Positions 40,473 through 49,037 of a stretch of DNA of 64,000 nucleotides are shown in pieces (position 1 is the first letter of the stretch; every line of letters starts with the position of its first letter). The notes beneath the pieces were generated by a model. It worked only from the letters and a program-made list of their open reading frames with translations, ran no database searches and was not told the origin of the DNA. This DNA comes from REEB95 sp963762425 (GTDB lineage: Bacteria; Pseudomonadota; Alphaproteobacteria; ATCC43930; CGMCC-115725): NCBI GenBank assembly GCA_963762425.1, contig CAVXKY010000019.1, positions 101,441-165,440 on the forward strand, read 5' to 3'. The translations under genes and the position numbers were made by a program.

Positions 40473-43418
40473 ATGAATGGCGGGCACAAGCACGACGGCG
40501 CCCTGGAAGCGAAGCTCAAGCGCGCGCTCAAGGGCGAGGTGCTGTTCGACGGCTTCTCCCGCGGGCGTTACAGCACGGACGCCTCGCTCTACCAGATCGA
40601 GCCGGTGGGCGTGGCGGTGCCACGCGACCGCGAGGACGTGGCGGCGGCGCTCGAAATCGCGCGCGGCGAGGGCGTGGCGCTGCTGCCGCGCGGCGGCGGC
40701 ACCTCGCAATGCGGCCAGGCGGTGGGCCGCGCCTTGGTGCTCGATTGCAGCAAATACATGAACCAGGTCGTGGCCTTCGACGCTTCGACGCGCCGCGTGC
40801 GGGTCCAGCCCGGGCTGGTGCTGGAGCGGCTCAACCGCGGCCTCAAGGCGAAGGGCCTGTTCTTCCCGGTCGATGTTTCCACGTCGGACCGCGCCACCAT
40901 CGGCGGCATGACCGCCAACAATTCCTGCGGCGCGCGGTCTTTGCGCTACGGCAACATGGTGCACAATGTGCGCGGCATCGACGCGCTCTTGCCCGACGGC
41001 ACGGCGGCGGTGTTCGGCGACGTGCCGGGAAACTCCGGCGACGGCCAAGAAGGGCGCGCCACGCCCGAACGCTACCGCGACCTGGTGCGCCGGATGCGCG
41101 AGCTGCACCGCCGCGAAGCCGCCGAGATCGACCAGCGTTTCCCGAAGCTGCTGCGCAAGGTCGGCGGCTACAACATCGACATGATCGCGGATGCCGGATT
41201 CAACATGGCGCATCTGCTGGTGGGATCGGAAGGCACCCTTGCCTTCTTCAACGAGATCGAATTGGATTTGCAGCCGATCCCGCCGCATCGCGTGCTCGGC
41301 ATCTGCCATTTCCCGACCTTCCATCAGGCGATGCAATCGGCCAAGGCGATCGTCGAATTGAAACCGGCCGCGGTCGAGCTGGTCGACCGCACCATGATCG
41401 AGCTGTCGCGCGCGATTCCGATGTTCCGCGCCACGGTCGATAAATTCGTACGCGGCAAGCCCGACGCCTTGCTGCTGGTCGAATTCGCCGGCGAGGATAA
41501 GGCCGAAAACGAGCGGCGCCTGAAGCAACTGGTCGAGTTGATGGGCGAGCTCGGCCTGCCGGGCGCCGTGGTCGAGGCCACCGACAACGCCTTGCAGAGC
41601 GCGGTGTGGGAGGTGCGCAAGGAAGGCCTCAACATCATGATGTCGATGAAGGGCGACGGCAAACCGATCTCCTTCATCGAGGATTGCGCCGTGCCGCTGG
41701 AGGACCTGGCGGAATACACCGCGCGCCTGACCGAGGTGTTCGAGAAACACGGCACCACCGGCACCTGGTACGCCCATGCCTCGGTCGGCTGCCTGCATGT
41801 GCGCCCGATCCTCAATCTGAAACAGGAGATCGAGGTCGAGAAGATGCGCGCCATCGCCGAAGAGGCCTTCGCCATGGTGCGCGAATACAAGGGCTCGCAT
41901 TCGGGCGAGCACGGCGACGGGCTGGTGCGCTCGGAATTCCACGAAGCCATGTACGGGCCCGAAATCATCCGCGCCTTCGAGCAAGTGAAGGACGAATTCG
42001 ACCCGTTGGGGACGATGAACCCGGGCAAGATCGTGCGTTCGGCGAAGATGGACGACCGCTCGCTGTTCCGCTTCAAGCCCGGCTACCGGACGGAAAAACT
42101 CGACACCGCGTTCGACTGGTCGGAATGGGGCGGCTTCGGCGGCGCGGTCGAGATGTGCAACAACAACGGCGCCTGCCGAAAATGGGACGCGGGCGTGATG
42201 TGCCCTTCCTACCGGGCGACCGGGGACGAACAACATCTGACGCGCGGCCGGGCCAACAGCTTGCGTTTGGCGATCTCGGGGCAATTGGGCCCGGACGCGC
42301 TCGCCTCCGAGGCGATGCGCGAAACCATGGAGCTTTGCATCTCGTGCAAGGGCTGCAAGCGCGAATGCCCGACCGGCGTCGACATGGCGCGGATGAAGAT
42401 CGAGTTCCAACATCAATGGCGCAAACGCCATGTGCCGAGTCTGCGCGAGGAGGTGGTGGGCTATCTGCCGCGCTACGCGCCTTTGGCCGCGCGGCTCCGG
42501 GGACTGCTCAATCTGCGCGACCGCGTGCCGGGCCTGGCGAGCTTGAGCGAAAAGCTCCTGGGCTTCTCGGCCCGGCGCAAGCTGCCGCGCTGGCACAAGC
42601 AGCCATACCAGGATCCCACCCCCTCCCTAACCCTCCCCCCTCGAGGGGGAGGGAATGGGAGGGGGGGCGAAAATGAAGTCGTGCTGTTCGCCGACACCTT
42701 CAACCGCTGGTTCGAGCCCGAGAATGCGCGCGCCGCCTGGCGGGTGCTGGACCGCGCGGGCTACCGGGTCGCGAGCCTGCTGCCGCCGGGCGTCCCGGCT
42801 TCGGCCATGCGGCCGTTGTGCTGCGGCCGCACCTTCCTGTCGGTGGGAATGGTCGAGCAGGCCAAGGAAGAGGCGTTACGCACCATCACGGTGCTGAAGC
42901 CGTTCGTCGAACGCGGCGTGCCGGTCATCGGACTGGAGCCTTCTTGCCTTTTGACCTTGCGCGACGAGTTCCCGGCGCTGATCCCGGGCGAGGATGCGAA
43001 GGCCCTGGCCAAGCAGGCCGTGCTGTTCGAGGAATTCATCGCGGCGGAGAAGGCGGCCGGGCGCTTCAAGCTGGAATTCAAGCCGCTCAAGGCCAAGGCG
43101 GTGTTGCACACCCATTGCCACCAGAAAGCCTTCGGGATTGCGGGCGCGAGCGCCGCGGCGCTGAAGCTTATCCCTGGGCTGGAGGTGGAGAGTTTCAATT
43201 CGACCTGTTGCGGCATGGCCGGGGTCTTCGGCTACGAGGCCGAGCATTACGACCTGTCGGTGAAGATCGGCGAACTCGGCGTGCTGCCCAAGATGCGCGC
43301 CGCGCCCGAAGACGCGATCCTGGCCGCGCCGGGAACCAGCTGCCGCTGCCAGATCGAACACGGCACGTCGCGCGCGGCGTTGCATCCGGCGGTGATATTG
43401 GATCGGGCGAGTTCCTAG
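40473..43418 (+). CDS. Fused FAD-binding and Fe-S 2-hydroxyacid dehydrogenase (YdiJ/Dld-II type)
   Basis: The 981-aa protein joins a FAD-linked oxidase and a GlcF-like iron-sulfur half. The PCMH FAD domain has LLPRGGGTSQCGQAVGRALV and SDRATIGGMTANNSCGARSL, and the FAD-oxidase C-domain follows to about residue 530 (HSGEHGDGLVRSEFHEAMYG). Next come the 4Fe-4S motif CISCKGCKRECPTGVDMARM and two cysteine-rich CCG-type regions (CCGRTFLSVG; THCHQKAFG with CCGMAGVFGYE). The size and layout fit D-2-hydroxyglutarate or D-lactate dehydrogenases. A palindromic DNA repeat is inserted in frame in the linker before EVVLFADTFNRWFEPE. ATG 40473 is chosen. Confidence 0.9.
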   Translation: MNGGHKHDGALEAKLKRALKGEVLFDGFSRGRYSTDASLYQIEPVGVAVPRDREDVAAALEIARGEGVALLPRGGGTSQCGQAVGRALVLDCSKYMNQVVAFDASTRRVRVQPGLVLERLNRGLKAKGLFFPVDVSTSDRATIGGMTANNSCGARSLRYGNMVHNVRGIDALLPDGTAAVFGDVPGNSGDGQEGRATPERYRDLVRRMRELHRREAAEIDQRFPKLLRKVGGYNIDMIADAGFNMAHLLVGSEGTLAFFNEIELDLQPIPPHRVLGICHFPTFHQAMQSAKAIVELKPAAVELVDRTMIELSRAIPMFRATVDKFVRGKPDALLLVEFAGEDKAENERRLKQLVELMGELGLPGAVVEATDNALQSAVWEVRKEGLNIMMSMKGDGKPISFIEDCAVPLEDLAEYTARLTEVFEKHGTTGTWYAHASVGCLHVRPILNLKQEIEVEKMRAIAEEAFAMVREYKGSHSGEHGDGLVRSEFHEAMYGPEIIRAFEQVKDEFDPLGTMNPGKIVRSAKMDDRSLFRFKPGYRTEKLDTAFDWSEWGGFGGAVEMCNNNGACRKWDAGVMCPSYRATGDEQHLTRGRANSLRLAISGQLGPDALASEAMRETMELCISCKGCKRECPTGVDMARMKIEFQHQWRKRHVPSLREEVVGYLPRYAPLAARLRGLLNLRDRVPGLASLSEKLLGFSARRKLPRWHKQPYQDPTPSLTLPPRGGGNGRGGENEVVLFADTFNRWFEPENARAAWRVLDRAGYRVASLLPPGVPASAMRPLCCGRTFLSVGMVEQAKEEALRTITVLKPFVERGVPVIGLEPSCLLTLRDEFPALIPGEDAKALAKQAVLFEEFIAAEKAAGRFKLEFKPLKAKAVLHTHCHQKAFGIAGASAAALKLIPGLEVESFNSTCCGMAGVFGYEAEHYDLSVKIGELGVLPKMRAAPEDAILAAPGTSCRCQIEHGTSRAALHPAVILDRASS
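42615..42667. repeat. GC-rich palindromic repeat inserted inside a coding region
   Basis: CCCCCTCCCTAACCCTCCCCC (about 42619-42639, shown here as its 21-base arm) faces GGGGGAGGG-AAT-GGGAGGGGG (42645-42665) around a CTCGA centre. The arms match except for the central TAA/AAT trinucleotide. It resembles mobile REP/RPE-like palindromes of alphaproteobacteria. It keeps the reading frame of the host gene and encodes PTPSLTLPPRGGGNGRGG, absent from relatives as far as family pattern suggests. Confidence 0.8.
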
Positions 43419-44332
43419 TCCAGCCCCACCAAACCGCGCGCGAAATCCTTGGCGGCGAAGGGCCGCAGATCGTCCTCCTTCTCGCCGAATCCTATGAAAT
43501 AGACCGGGAGCTTGAATTTCTCGGCCAAGGGCACCAGCACGCCGCCCTTGGCGGTGCCGTCGAGCTTGGTCATGGCCAAGCCGGTGACGCCGATCATGTC
43601 GCGGAAGGTCTCGGCTTGCGCCAACGCGTTCTGGCCGACCGTGGCGTCCAACACCAGCAGCACGGCGTGTGGCGCGGCGGCATCGGCCTTTTTCAGCACG
43701 CGCAAAATCTTTTGCAGTTCCTCCATCAACGTTGCCTTGTTGTGGAGCCGCCCGGCGGTGTCGATCAGCAGCAGATCGGCATTCTGCTTTTTCGCGAGCG
43801 CCAGCGCGTCGAAGGCCAGGCCGGCGGGATCGGCGCCGGATTCCCGCGTCACCACTTGCGCGCCCGCGCGTTCGCCCCAGATTTTCAGCTGTTCCACCGC
43901 CGCCGCCCGGAAGGTGTCGCAAGCGGCGAGCACGACCGATTTGCCCTCGCCCGTGAAGCGCTTCGCGAGCTTGCCGATGGTGGTGGTCTTGCCGCCGCCA
44001 TTGACGCCGACCACCAGCACGACGAAAGGCCGGGCGGGCCCGAGGACGAAAGGCCCTTCCACCGGCGCCAGCGAGCGGGCGATCTCCTCGGCCAGCACCG
44101 CGCGCACGTCTTCGCCGGTCGCCTCCTTGTCCAGCCTGGTCCGGCGCAGGCGCTCGGTCACCTGGGCCGCGAGCTGGGAGCCGAGATCGGCGGCGATCAA
44201 GAGTTCCTCCAGCCCGTCGAGGGTGACCTGGTCGAGCTTGCGCTTGGTCAAGACGCCGGATATTCCGTCGGTCAGGCTGCGCGAGGACCGCGCGAGGCCC
44301 GATTTGAGCCGGGCGAAGATTCCGCCGTTCAC
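43415..44332 (-). CDS. ftsY: Signal recognition particle receptor FtsY
   Basis: FtsY is the SRP receptor GTPase. The 305-aa NG-domain form lacks the long acidic A domain of E. coli. It has FVVLVVGVNGGGKTTTIGKL (G1), VVLAACDTFRAAAVEQLKIW, LLLIDTAGRLHNKATLMEEL, TKLDGTAKGG (G4) and YFIGFGEKEDDLRPF. It starts with GTG overlapping the mtaB stop (GTGA), placing dapF-mtaB-ftsY in one unit. It converges on the FAD/Fe-S gene with a 4-base overlap. Confidence 0.97.
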   Translation of the reverse strand: MNGGIFARLKSGLARSSRSLTDGISGVLTKRKLDQVTLDGLEELLIAADLGSQLAAQVTERLRRTRLDKEATGEDVRAVLAEEIARSLAPVEGPFVLGPARPFVVLVVGVNGGGKTTTIGKLAKRFTGEGKSVVLAACDTFRAAAVEQLKIWGERAGAQVVTRESGADPAGLAFDALALAKKQNADLLLIDTAGRLHNKATLMEELQKILRVLKKADAAAPHAVLLVLDATVGQNALAQAETFRDMIGVTGLAMTKLDGTAKGGVLVPLAEKFKLPVYFIGFGEKEDDLRPFAAKDFARGLVGLD

Positions 44333-45570
44333 GCCGCTTGCCCGAAAAGCCGGTTATGCTCCGACCCGGTCAGGCGGACGCGCTGGATTTCGCCGGGCAA
44401 GGCCTCGCCCGTAAACGCCACCGGCGCGTAATGCTCGCAACGCCCGAAGCCCGGCTGCTCGACCAGGACCTGCGCCGTCTCGCCAACCCGCGATGCGAGC
44501 GACCGCGCCAGGGCGCGGGCACCGGCCGCGCGCAACAGCGCCGCCCGTTCCTTCACCAGCAAGCGCGGCAGTTGCGGCATGCGCGATGCCGGGGTCCGGT
44601 CCCGCGCGCTGAAGGGAAAGACGTGGAGATAATCGAGCCCGGATTCGCCGATGAAATCGAGCGTGTTCCGGAACATATCCTCGCTTTCGGTCGGGAAGCC
44701 GGCGATGAAATCGGCTCCGAGCGCCACGCCGGGGCGAAGATCGCGCGCGCGCTCACAGGCCGCGAGCGCAAGCCCGCGCGAATGGCGGCGCTTCATGCGC
44801 TTCAGGACGAGATCGTCGCCGGCCTGGATCGAGAGATGGAGATGCGGCATCAGCCGGGGCTCCTCGGCGATGAGCCGCCACAATTCCGCGTCGATGGCAT
44901 CCGGGTCGAGCGAGGAAAGCCGCAGCCGTTCCAATCCCGGCACCAAGGCAAGCAGACGGCGCGCGAGACCGCCGAGCGACGGCTTGCCCGGCAGATCCGC
45001 GCCATAAGAGGTCAGATCGACGCCGGTGAGCACCAATTCGCGGAAGCCCCGATCCACCAAGGCGCGCGCGGACGACACCACATCGCCCGCCGGCACCGAG
45101 CGGCTGGGCCCCCGGCCGAAGGGAATGACGCAGAAGGTGCAGCGATGGTCGCAACCCTGCTGCACTTCGAGAAAGGCCCGGGCCCGGCTGTTGAACCCAT
45201 CGATGAGATGCGATGACGTTTCCCGCACCCGCATGATGTCGCCCACGGCGACGCGCGTCCCGGACGGTATCCAGCTTTCGGCTTCGAGCTTTTCCGCATT
45301 GCCCAGCACCCGGTCGACTTCTTCCATCGCGGCGTAGCGTCCGGGATCGATCTGCGCGGCGCAGCCGGTGACGACGATCAATGCCCCGGGGCGGTCGCGC
45401 CGGACGCGGCGGATGGCCTGGCGCGCCTGGCGCTCGGCCTCGGCCGTGACGGCGCAGGTGTTGACGATCACCGCGTCGCCGAGCCCGGCGGCCTGGGCGT
45501 GGCCGCGCATCACCTCGGACTCGAAGGCGTTCAAGCGGCAACCGAAAGTGACGATCTCGAGCCCGGCCAT
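44329..45570 (-). CDS. mtaB: tRNA t6A37 methylthiotransferase MtaB
   Basis: MtaB is a radical-SAM enzyme that makes ms2t6A at tRNA position 37. From ATG 45570 it is 413 aa. The N-terminal UPF0004 domain has EIVTFGCRLNAFESEVMRGH, VIVNTCAVTAEAERQARQAI and VTGCAAQIDPGRY (three cluster cysteines). The radical-SAM motif is FLEVQQGCDHRCTFCVIPFG (CxxxCxxC). SIQAGDDLVLKRMKRRHSRG and a C-terminal TRAM-like domain follow. It sits 2 bases after dapF. Confidence 0.95.
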   Translation of the reverse strand: MAGLEIVTFGCRLNAFESEVMRGHAQAAGLGDAVIVNTCAVTAEAERQARQAIRRVRRDRPGALIVVTGCAAQIDPGRYAAMEEVDRVLGNAEKLEAESWIPSGTRVAVGDIMRVRETSSHLIDGFNSRARAFLEVQQGCDHRCTFCVIPFGRGPSRSVPAGDVVSSARALVDRGFRELVLTGVDLTSYGADLPGKPSLGGLARRLLALVPGLERLRLSSLDPDAIDAELWRLIAEEPRLMPHLHLSIQAGDDLVLKRMKRRHSRGLALAACERARDLRPGVALGADFIAGFPTESEDMFRNTLDFIGESGLDYLHVFPFSARDRTPASRMPQLPRLLVKERAALLRAAGARALARSLASRVGETAQVLVEQPGFGRCEHYAPVAFTGEALPGEIQRVRLTGSEHNRLFGQAA

Positions 45571-45572
45571 GA

Positions 45573-46424
45573 TCACTCCGGCAGCAGCGACGGGTCGATC
45601 ACGCCGGTGAAGCTCACCGCCACCGGGCCGGTCATCAGCACGTGATCGTCGCCGCGCCATTCGATCGAAAGCGAACCGCCGTCGGCGACGATCTCGGCCT
45701 GGCGCGCGGCCAAGCCACGGCGATACGCGGCCACCAGCGCGGCGCAGGCGCCGGTGCCGCAGGCGGGGGTCAATCCGGCGCCGCGTTCCCACACCCTGAG
45801 CCGGATCTTCGCGGGCGAGATCACCTGCGCCACGCCGATATTGGCGCGCCGGGGGAAGAGCGGATCGTGCTCGAGCTTGGGCCCGAGCGTTGCCAGATCG
45901 ATGGCCGCCACGTCCTTCACGAAAAACGTCGCGTGCGGATTGCCCATGCTGGTGGCAACGGCGTCGGACAAAGGGCCGAGCGACAGCGGCAAATGATCGG
46001 TGTCGCAATCGCGGCTGAGCGGAATGTCGCGCCAGGACCAGCGCGGCTTGCCCATGTCGACCGCGATCCGGTCCTTTCCCGCCTGGCGCGCCTCGATCAA
46101 TCCGGCGCCGGTTTCGAGCGTCACGGCGTCCCGGCCGCTTTCGCGCATCAGCATAGAGCCGATGCAGCGCGCGGCGTTGCCGCAGGCCTCGACCTCGCCG
46201 CCATCGGCGTTGCGGATGCGCAGAAACGCCTCGGCGCCCTTGGCCTTGGGCGGCTCGATGACGATGAGCTGGTCGCAGCCCACGCCGGTGTGGCGCGCGG
46301 CTATCGCGGCGGCCTGGCGGTCATCGAGCCGGATATCGTGGGCGCGCGCGTCGAGCACGACGAAGTCGTTGCCGAGGCCGTGCATCTTGACGAAGGGCGT
46401 GGCCCGTTTGGACAGGGGGGGCAT
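45573..46424 (-). CDS. dapF: Diaminopimelate epimerase
   Basis: DapF converts LL-DAP to meso-DAP. It has FVKMHGLGNDFVVLDARA, the first catalytic cysteine in GGEVEACGNAARCIGS, SMGNPHATFFV, and the second catalytic cysteine in GLTPACGTGACAALVAAYRR. From ATG 46424 (MPPLSKRATPF) it is 283 aa; upstream in-frame ATGs at 46442 and 46463 are less family-like. It leads the dapF-mtaB-ftsY unit, standard in alphaproteobacteria. Confidence 0.96.
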   Translation of the reverse strand: MPPLSKRATPFVKMHGLGNDFVVLDARAHDIRLDDRQAAAIAARHTGVGCDQLIVIEPPKAKGAEAFLRIRNADGGEVEACGNAARCIGSMLMRESGRDAVTLETGAGLIEARQAGKDRIAVDMGKPRWSWRDIPLSRDCDTDHLPLSLGPLSDAVATSMGNPHATFFVKDVAAIDLATLGPKLEHDPLFPRRANIGVAQVISPAKIRLRVWERGAGLTPACGTGACAALVAAYRRGLAARQAEIVADGGSLSIEWRGDDHVLMTGPVAVSFTGVIDPSLLPE

Positions 46425-46460
46425 GGCCAGGGATATAGGCATCCCCCGGCACCCTGTAAA

Positions 46461-46496
46461 CAAAGGTAAAGGGCGGAGCCTGTTCGGGCCCCGCCC
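46461..46496 (-). terminator. Probable intrinsic terminator of the small exported-protein gene
   Basis: On the minus strand GGGCGGGGCCC and GGCTCCGCCC pair around a GAACA-type loop (46496-46471) and are followed by TTTACCTTTG (46470-46461). It lies 41 bases past the stop of the 46537-46809 gene and just upstream of dapF. Confidence 0.5.
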
Positions 46497-46536
46497 CTCG
46501 CCTCATTCAGAATCATGAGTTGCCGAACGGCGGCGC

Positions 46537-46809
46537 TCAGTGACTGACGGTCGCGTTGCCGTTGAGGTTTGCCGAGGTGGAGCCGGAAGCGGCCGGCTGC
46601 TTGGCCTGCTGCTGGGCCGGAACCTTCTTCTGCGCGGTCTTGTGGACCTTCGGGGCCTTGGTCTTGGCCGCCGGAGCCGCGGCCGAGGAATGGACGCCCG
46701 AGGCCGGGGTGGGCGAGGCCGGGGTCATCGAATCCGCCAGCGCCGGCAAAGCGGCGAAGGCGAGCATCAAGGCCGCCACGGCGGCGCGGGTGGTGAGAGA
46801 GTTACGCAT
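46537..46809 (-). CDS. Small exported Ala/Pro/Lys-rich protein
   Basis: The 90-aa product has a signal peptide (MRNSLTTRAAVAALMLAFAA, cleavage after ALA near residue 25). The mature part is low complexity: TPASPTPASG, then a basic KTKAPKVHKTAQKKVP and Gln/Ser tail. No fold or catalytic residues are visible. It is probably a periplasmic or secreted disordered protein. A terminator-like hairpin follows it. Function unknown. Confidence 0.6.
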   Translation of the reverse strand: MRNSLTTRAAVAALMLAFAALPALADSMTPASPTPASGVHSSAAAPAAKTKAPKVHKTAQKKVPAQQQAKQPAASGSTSANLNGNATVSH

Positions 46810-46939
46810 GTGGGGGGATGTCCTCTAGGTTGGCGGATCCGGGATCGAACCCGCGCGACAACAACGCCGCCCACCCCGCTCAAGTTCCAGGGCAAAGCGG
46901 TGATCTTGTGATGGCCGAATTAAGGCGAAGCTTGCGCGG

Positions 46940-46967
46940 TTGACAGGAACCGCCCCGGACCTTAACT
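46940..46967 (+). promoter_or_regulatory. Sigma-70 promoter candidate for the ffh-rpsP-rimM-trmD-rplS unit
   Basis: TTGACA (46940-46945, perfect -35) is followed after 16 bases by TTAACT (46962-46967). Transcription would start near 46974, about 100 bases before ffh. No other feature is seen in the 46810-47076 gap apart from a tRNA 3'-end-like stretch that does not fold. Confidence 0.6.
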
Positions 46968-47076
46968 TCCGCCCCGTTTCAAGGGATTAACGCCCTTCCG
47001 CCCCCGAGGGGGCAGGCCAGTCCGCGAGTGTCGCGCGCTGGCCCGTTCGGCTTTTGCGCGGCGATAAGGAGTCTAT

Positions 47077-48450
47077 TTGTTCGAGAGTCTGAGTTTCCGC
47101 CTGGGCGACATCTTCGACCGCTTGAAGCGCAAGGGCGCGCTGAGCGAGGCCGATGTCGATGCGAGCCTGCGCGAGATTCGCGTGGCGCTGATCGAGGCGG
47201 ACGTGGCGCTGCCGGTGGTGAAGGATTTCGTGGCGGCGGTGCGCGTCAAGGCGGTGGGCGAGGAAGTGCTGCGCTCGGTGACGCCGGGGCAGATGATGGT
47301 GAAGATCGTCCACGACCATCTGGTCGAGACGCTCCAAGGCGACGTCAGTCTCAATTTCAACGCGGTGCCGCCGGTGGCGCTGATGATGGTGGGGCTGCAA
47401 GGCTCGGGCAAGACCACCAGCGCCGCCAAGCTCGCCCGATTCCTGAAGGAACGCGAGAAGAAGAAGGTGATGCTGGCCTCGCTCGACGTCGCGCGCCCGG
47501 CGGCTCAGGAGCAGTTGGCCGTGCTGGCGAAGCAGATCGGCGTCGCCTGCCTGCCCGTGGTGGCCGGCGAGAGGCCGGTGGCGATCGCCCAGCGCGCCCT
47601 GGAACAGGCCAAGCGCGAGGGCTATGACGCCGTCATCCTCGACACCGCCGGGCGGCTTTCGATCGACGAGCCGCTGATGCAAGAGGCGGCGGCGGTGCAC
47701 CAGGCGGCCAATCCGGCGGAGACGATTCTTGTCGTTGACGCCCTGACGGGTCAAGACGCGGTCAATACCGGCAAGGCTTTCGCCGCGCGGCTGCCCATCA
47801 CCGGCATCCTGCTGACCCGGATCGACGGCGACGCGCGCGGCGGCGCGGCGCTGTCCATGCGCGCGATCACCGGCAAGCCGATCAAGCTTTTGGGCACGGG
47901 CGAGAAGCTCGGCGATCTCGAACCCTTCCACGCCGAGCGCGTCGCCTCGCGCATCCTCGGCATGGGCGACGTGGTGGGGCTGGTCGAGAAGGCCGCCGAA
48001 GCCGCCGACGAGGCAGAAAACGCGCGCATCGCGCGCAAGGTGGAAAAGGGCGGCTTCGATCTCGACGATCTGGCCGTGCAATTGAAGCAGATCAAGAAGA
48101 TGGGCGGCATGGGCGGCATCCTCGGCCATTTGCCGGGCGTGGCGAAGGTCAAGAAACAGCTCGACGCGGCCAATATCGACCCGTCCATGCTCAAGCGGCA
48201 GGAGGCGATCCTGTCCTCGATGACCAAGGCCGAGCGCAAGAACCCGAAGCTGTTGAACGCCTCGCGCCGCCAACGCATCGCCGCCGGTTCGGGCACGACG
48301 GTTCCCGAGATCAACCGGCTGATCAAGCAGTACCAGGACATGACGCAGATGATGAAGCGCATGGGCAAGCTCGGCAAAGCCGGACTCGCCCGGCAAGGCA
48401 TCGGCGCCTTGATGCCGCCGGGCGGTTTCCCCGGCGGTTTGAAACATTAA
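47077..48450 (+). CDS. ffh: Signal recognition particle protein Ffh
   Basis: Ffh binds the SRP RNA and signal sequences. The 457-aa protein starts at TTG 47077, supported by AAGGAG at 47066-47071 and the family N-terminus MFESLSFRLGDIFDRLKRKG. GTPase motifs are LMMVGLQGSGKTTSAAKLAR, ASLDVARPAAQEQL, VILDTAGRLSIDEPLMQE, LTRIDGDARGGAAL and LGTGEKLGDLEPFHAERV. The Met-rich M domain (GGMGGILGHLPG, QYQDMTQMMKRMGKL, LMPPGGFPGG) binds signal peptide and RNA. It heads the ribosomal/tRNA cluster. Confidence 0.98.
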   Translation: MFESLSFRLGDIFDRLKRKGALSEADVDASLREIRVALIEADVALPVVKDFVAAVRVKAVGEEVLRSVTPGQMMVKIVHDHLVETLQGDVSLNFNAVPPVALMMVGLQGSGKTTSAAKLARFLKEREKKKVMLASLDVARPAAQEQLAVLAKQIGVACLPVVAGERPVAIAQRALEQAKREGYDAVILDTAGRLSIDEPLMQEAAAVHQAANPAETILVVDALTGQDAVNTGKAFAARLPITGILLTRIDGDARGGAALSMRAITGKPIKLLGTGEKLGDLEPFHAERVASRILGMGDVVGLVEKAAEAADEAENARIARKVEKGGFDLDDLAVQLKQIKKMGGMGGILGHLPGVAKVKKQLDAANIDPSMLKRQEAILSSMTKAERKNPKLLNASRRQRIAAGSGTTVPEINRLIKQYQDMTQMMKRMGKLGKAGLARQGIGALMPPGGFPGGLKH

Positions 48451-48550
48451 CCCGTGCATAGGAAATCATCAGCCTGCGCATCAGGCCCCCTCAACCCCGC
48501 CATCGGGTCTCTTTAACCCGCACACCGGACATCACCAGGAAAGGCAATAC

Positions 48551-49024
48551 ATGGCTCTCAAGATTCGTCTCGCTCGCGGCGGCGCCAAGAAGCGCCCGTT
48601 CTATTCGATCGTGGTGGCGGAATCGCGCAGCCCGCGCGACGGCCGCTTCATCGAGAAGCTCGGCACCTACAACCCGATGCTGGAGAAAGGCCACAAGGAA
48701 CGCGTGACGCTCAAGACCGAACGCATCCAGCACTGGATCAAGATGGGTGCGCTGCCCTCGGAGCGCGTCATCCTGTTCCTGGCCGATGCCGGCATGATGA
48801 AAAAGCCCGAATACCGCGAGTCGCCCTTGAAATCGATGCCCCGCGCCGAGCGCCGCAAGCTCAATGCGCCCAAGGCCGAAGGCGATGCGGCCGCGGGCGG
48901 CGCGGCTCCTGCCGCGGCTCCCGCCGGTGAAGCCAAGCCGGCCGAGAAGAAAGCGGAAGCGAAGCCGGCTGAAAAGCCGCCCGCCGAGAAGCCCGCCGAA
49001 AAGCCGGCGGCGCCGGCGGCCTGA
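48551..49024 (+). CDS. rpsP: 30S ribosomal protein S16
   Basis: The first 80 residues are canonical S16 (MALKIRLARGGAKKRPFYSI, VAESRSPRDGRFIEKLGTYN). A long C-terminal extension of about 70 residues rich in Ala, Pro, Lys and Glu follows (AEKPPAEKPAEKPAAPAA), as in many alphaproteobacteria, giving 157 aa. AGGAAAGG lies upstream of the ATG. Confidence 0.97.
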   Translation: MALKIRLARGGAKKRPFYSIVVAESRSPRDGRFIEKLGTYNPMLEKGHKERVTLKTERIQHWIKMGALPSERVILFLADAGMMKKPEYRESPLKSMPRAERRKLNAPKAEGDAAAGGAAPAAAPAGEAKPAEKKAEAKPAEKPPAEKPAEKPAAPAA

Positions 49025-49037
49025 ACGGAGACGGGTC

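Noticed and set aside
46831..46862. Minus-strand GGGTTCGATCCCGGATCCGCCA stretch resembling a tRNA T-arm plus CCA end
   Set aside because: The T-stem pairs poorly and no matching 5' acceptor strand, D arm or anticodon arm is present in the following 90 bases. It is at most a tRNA remnant.
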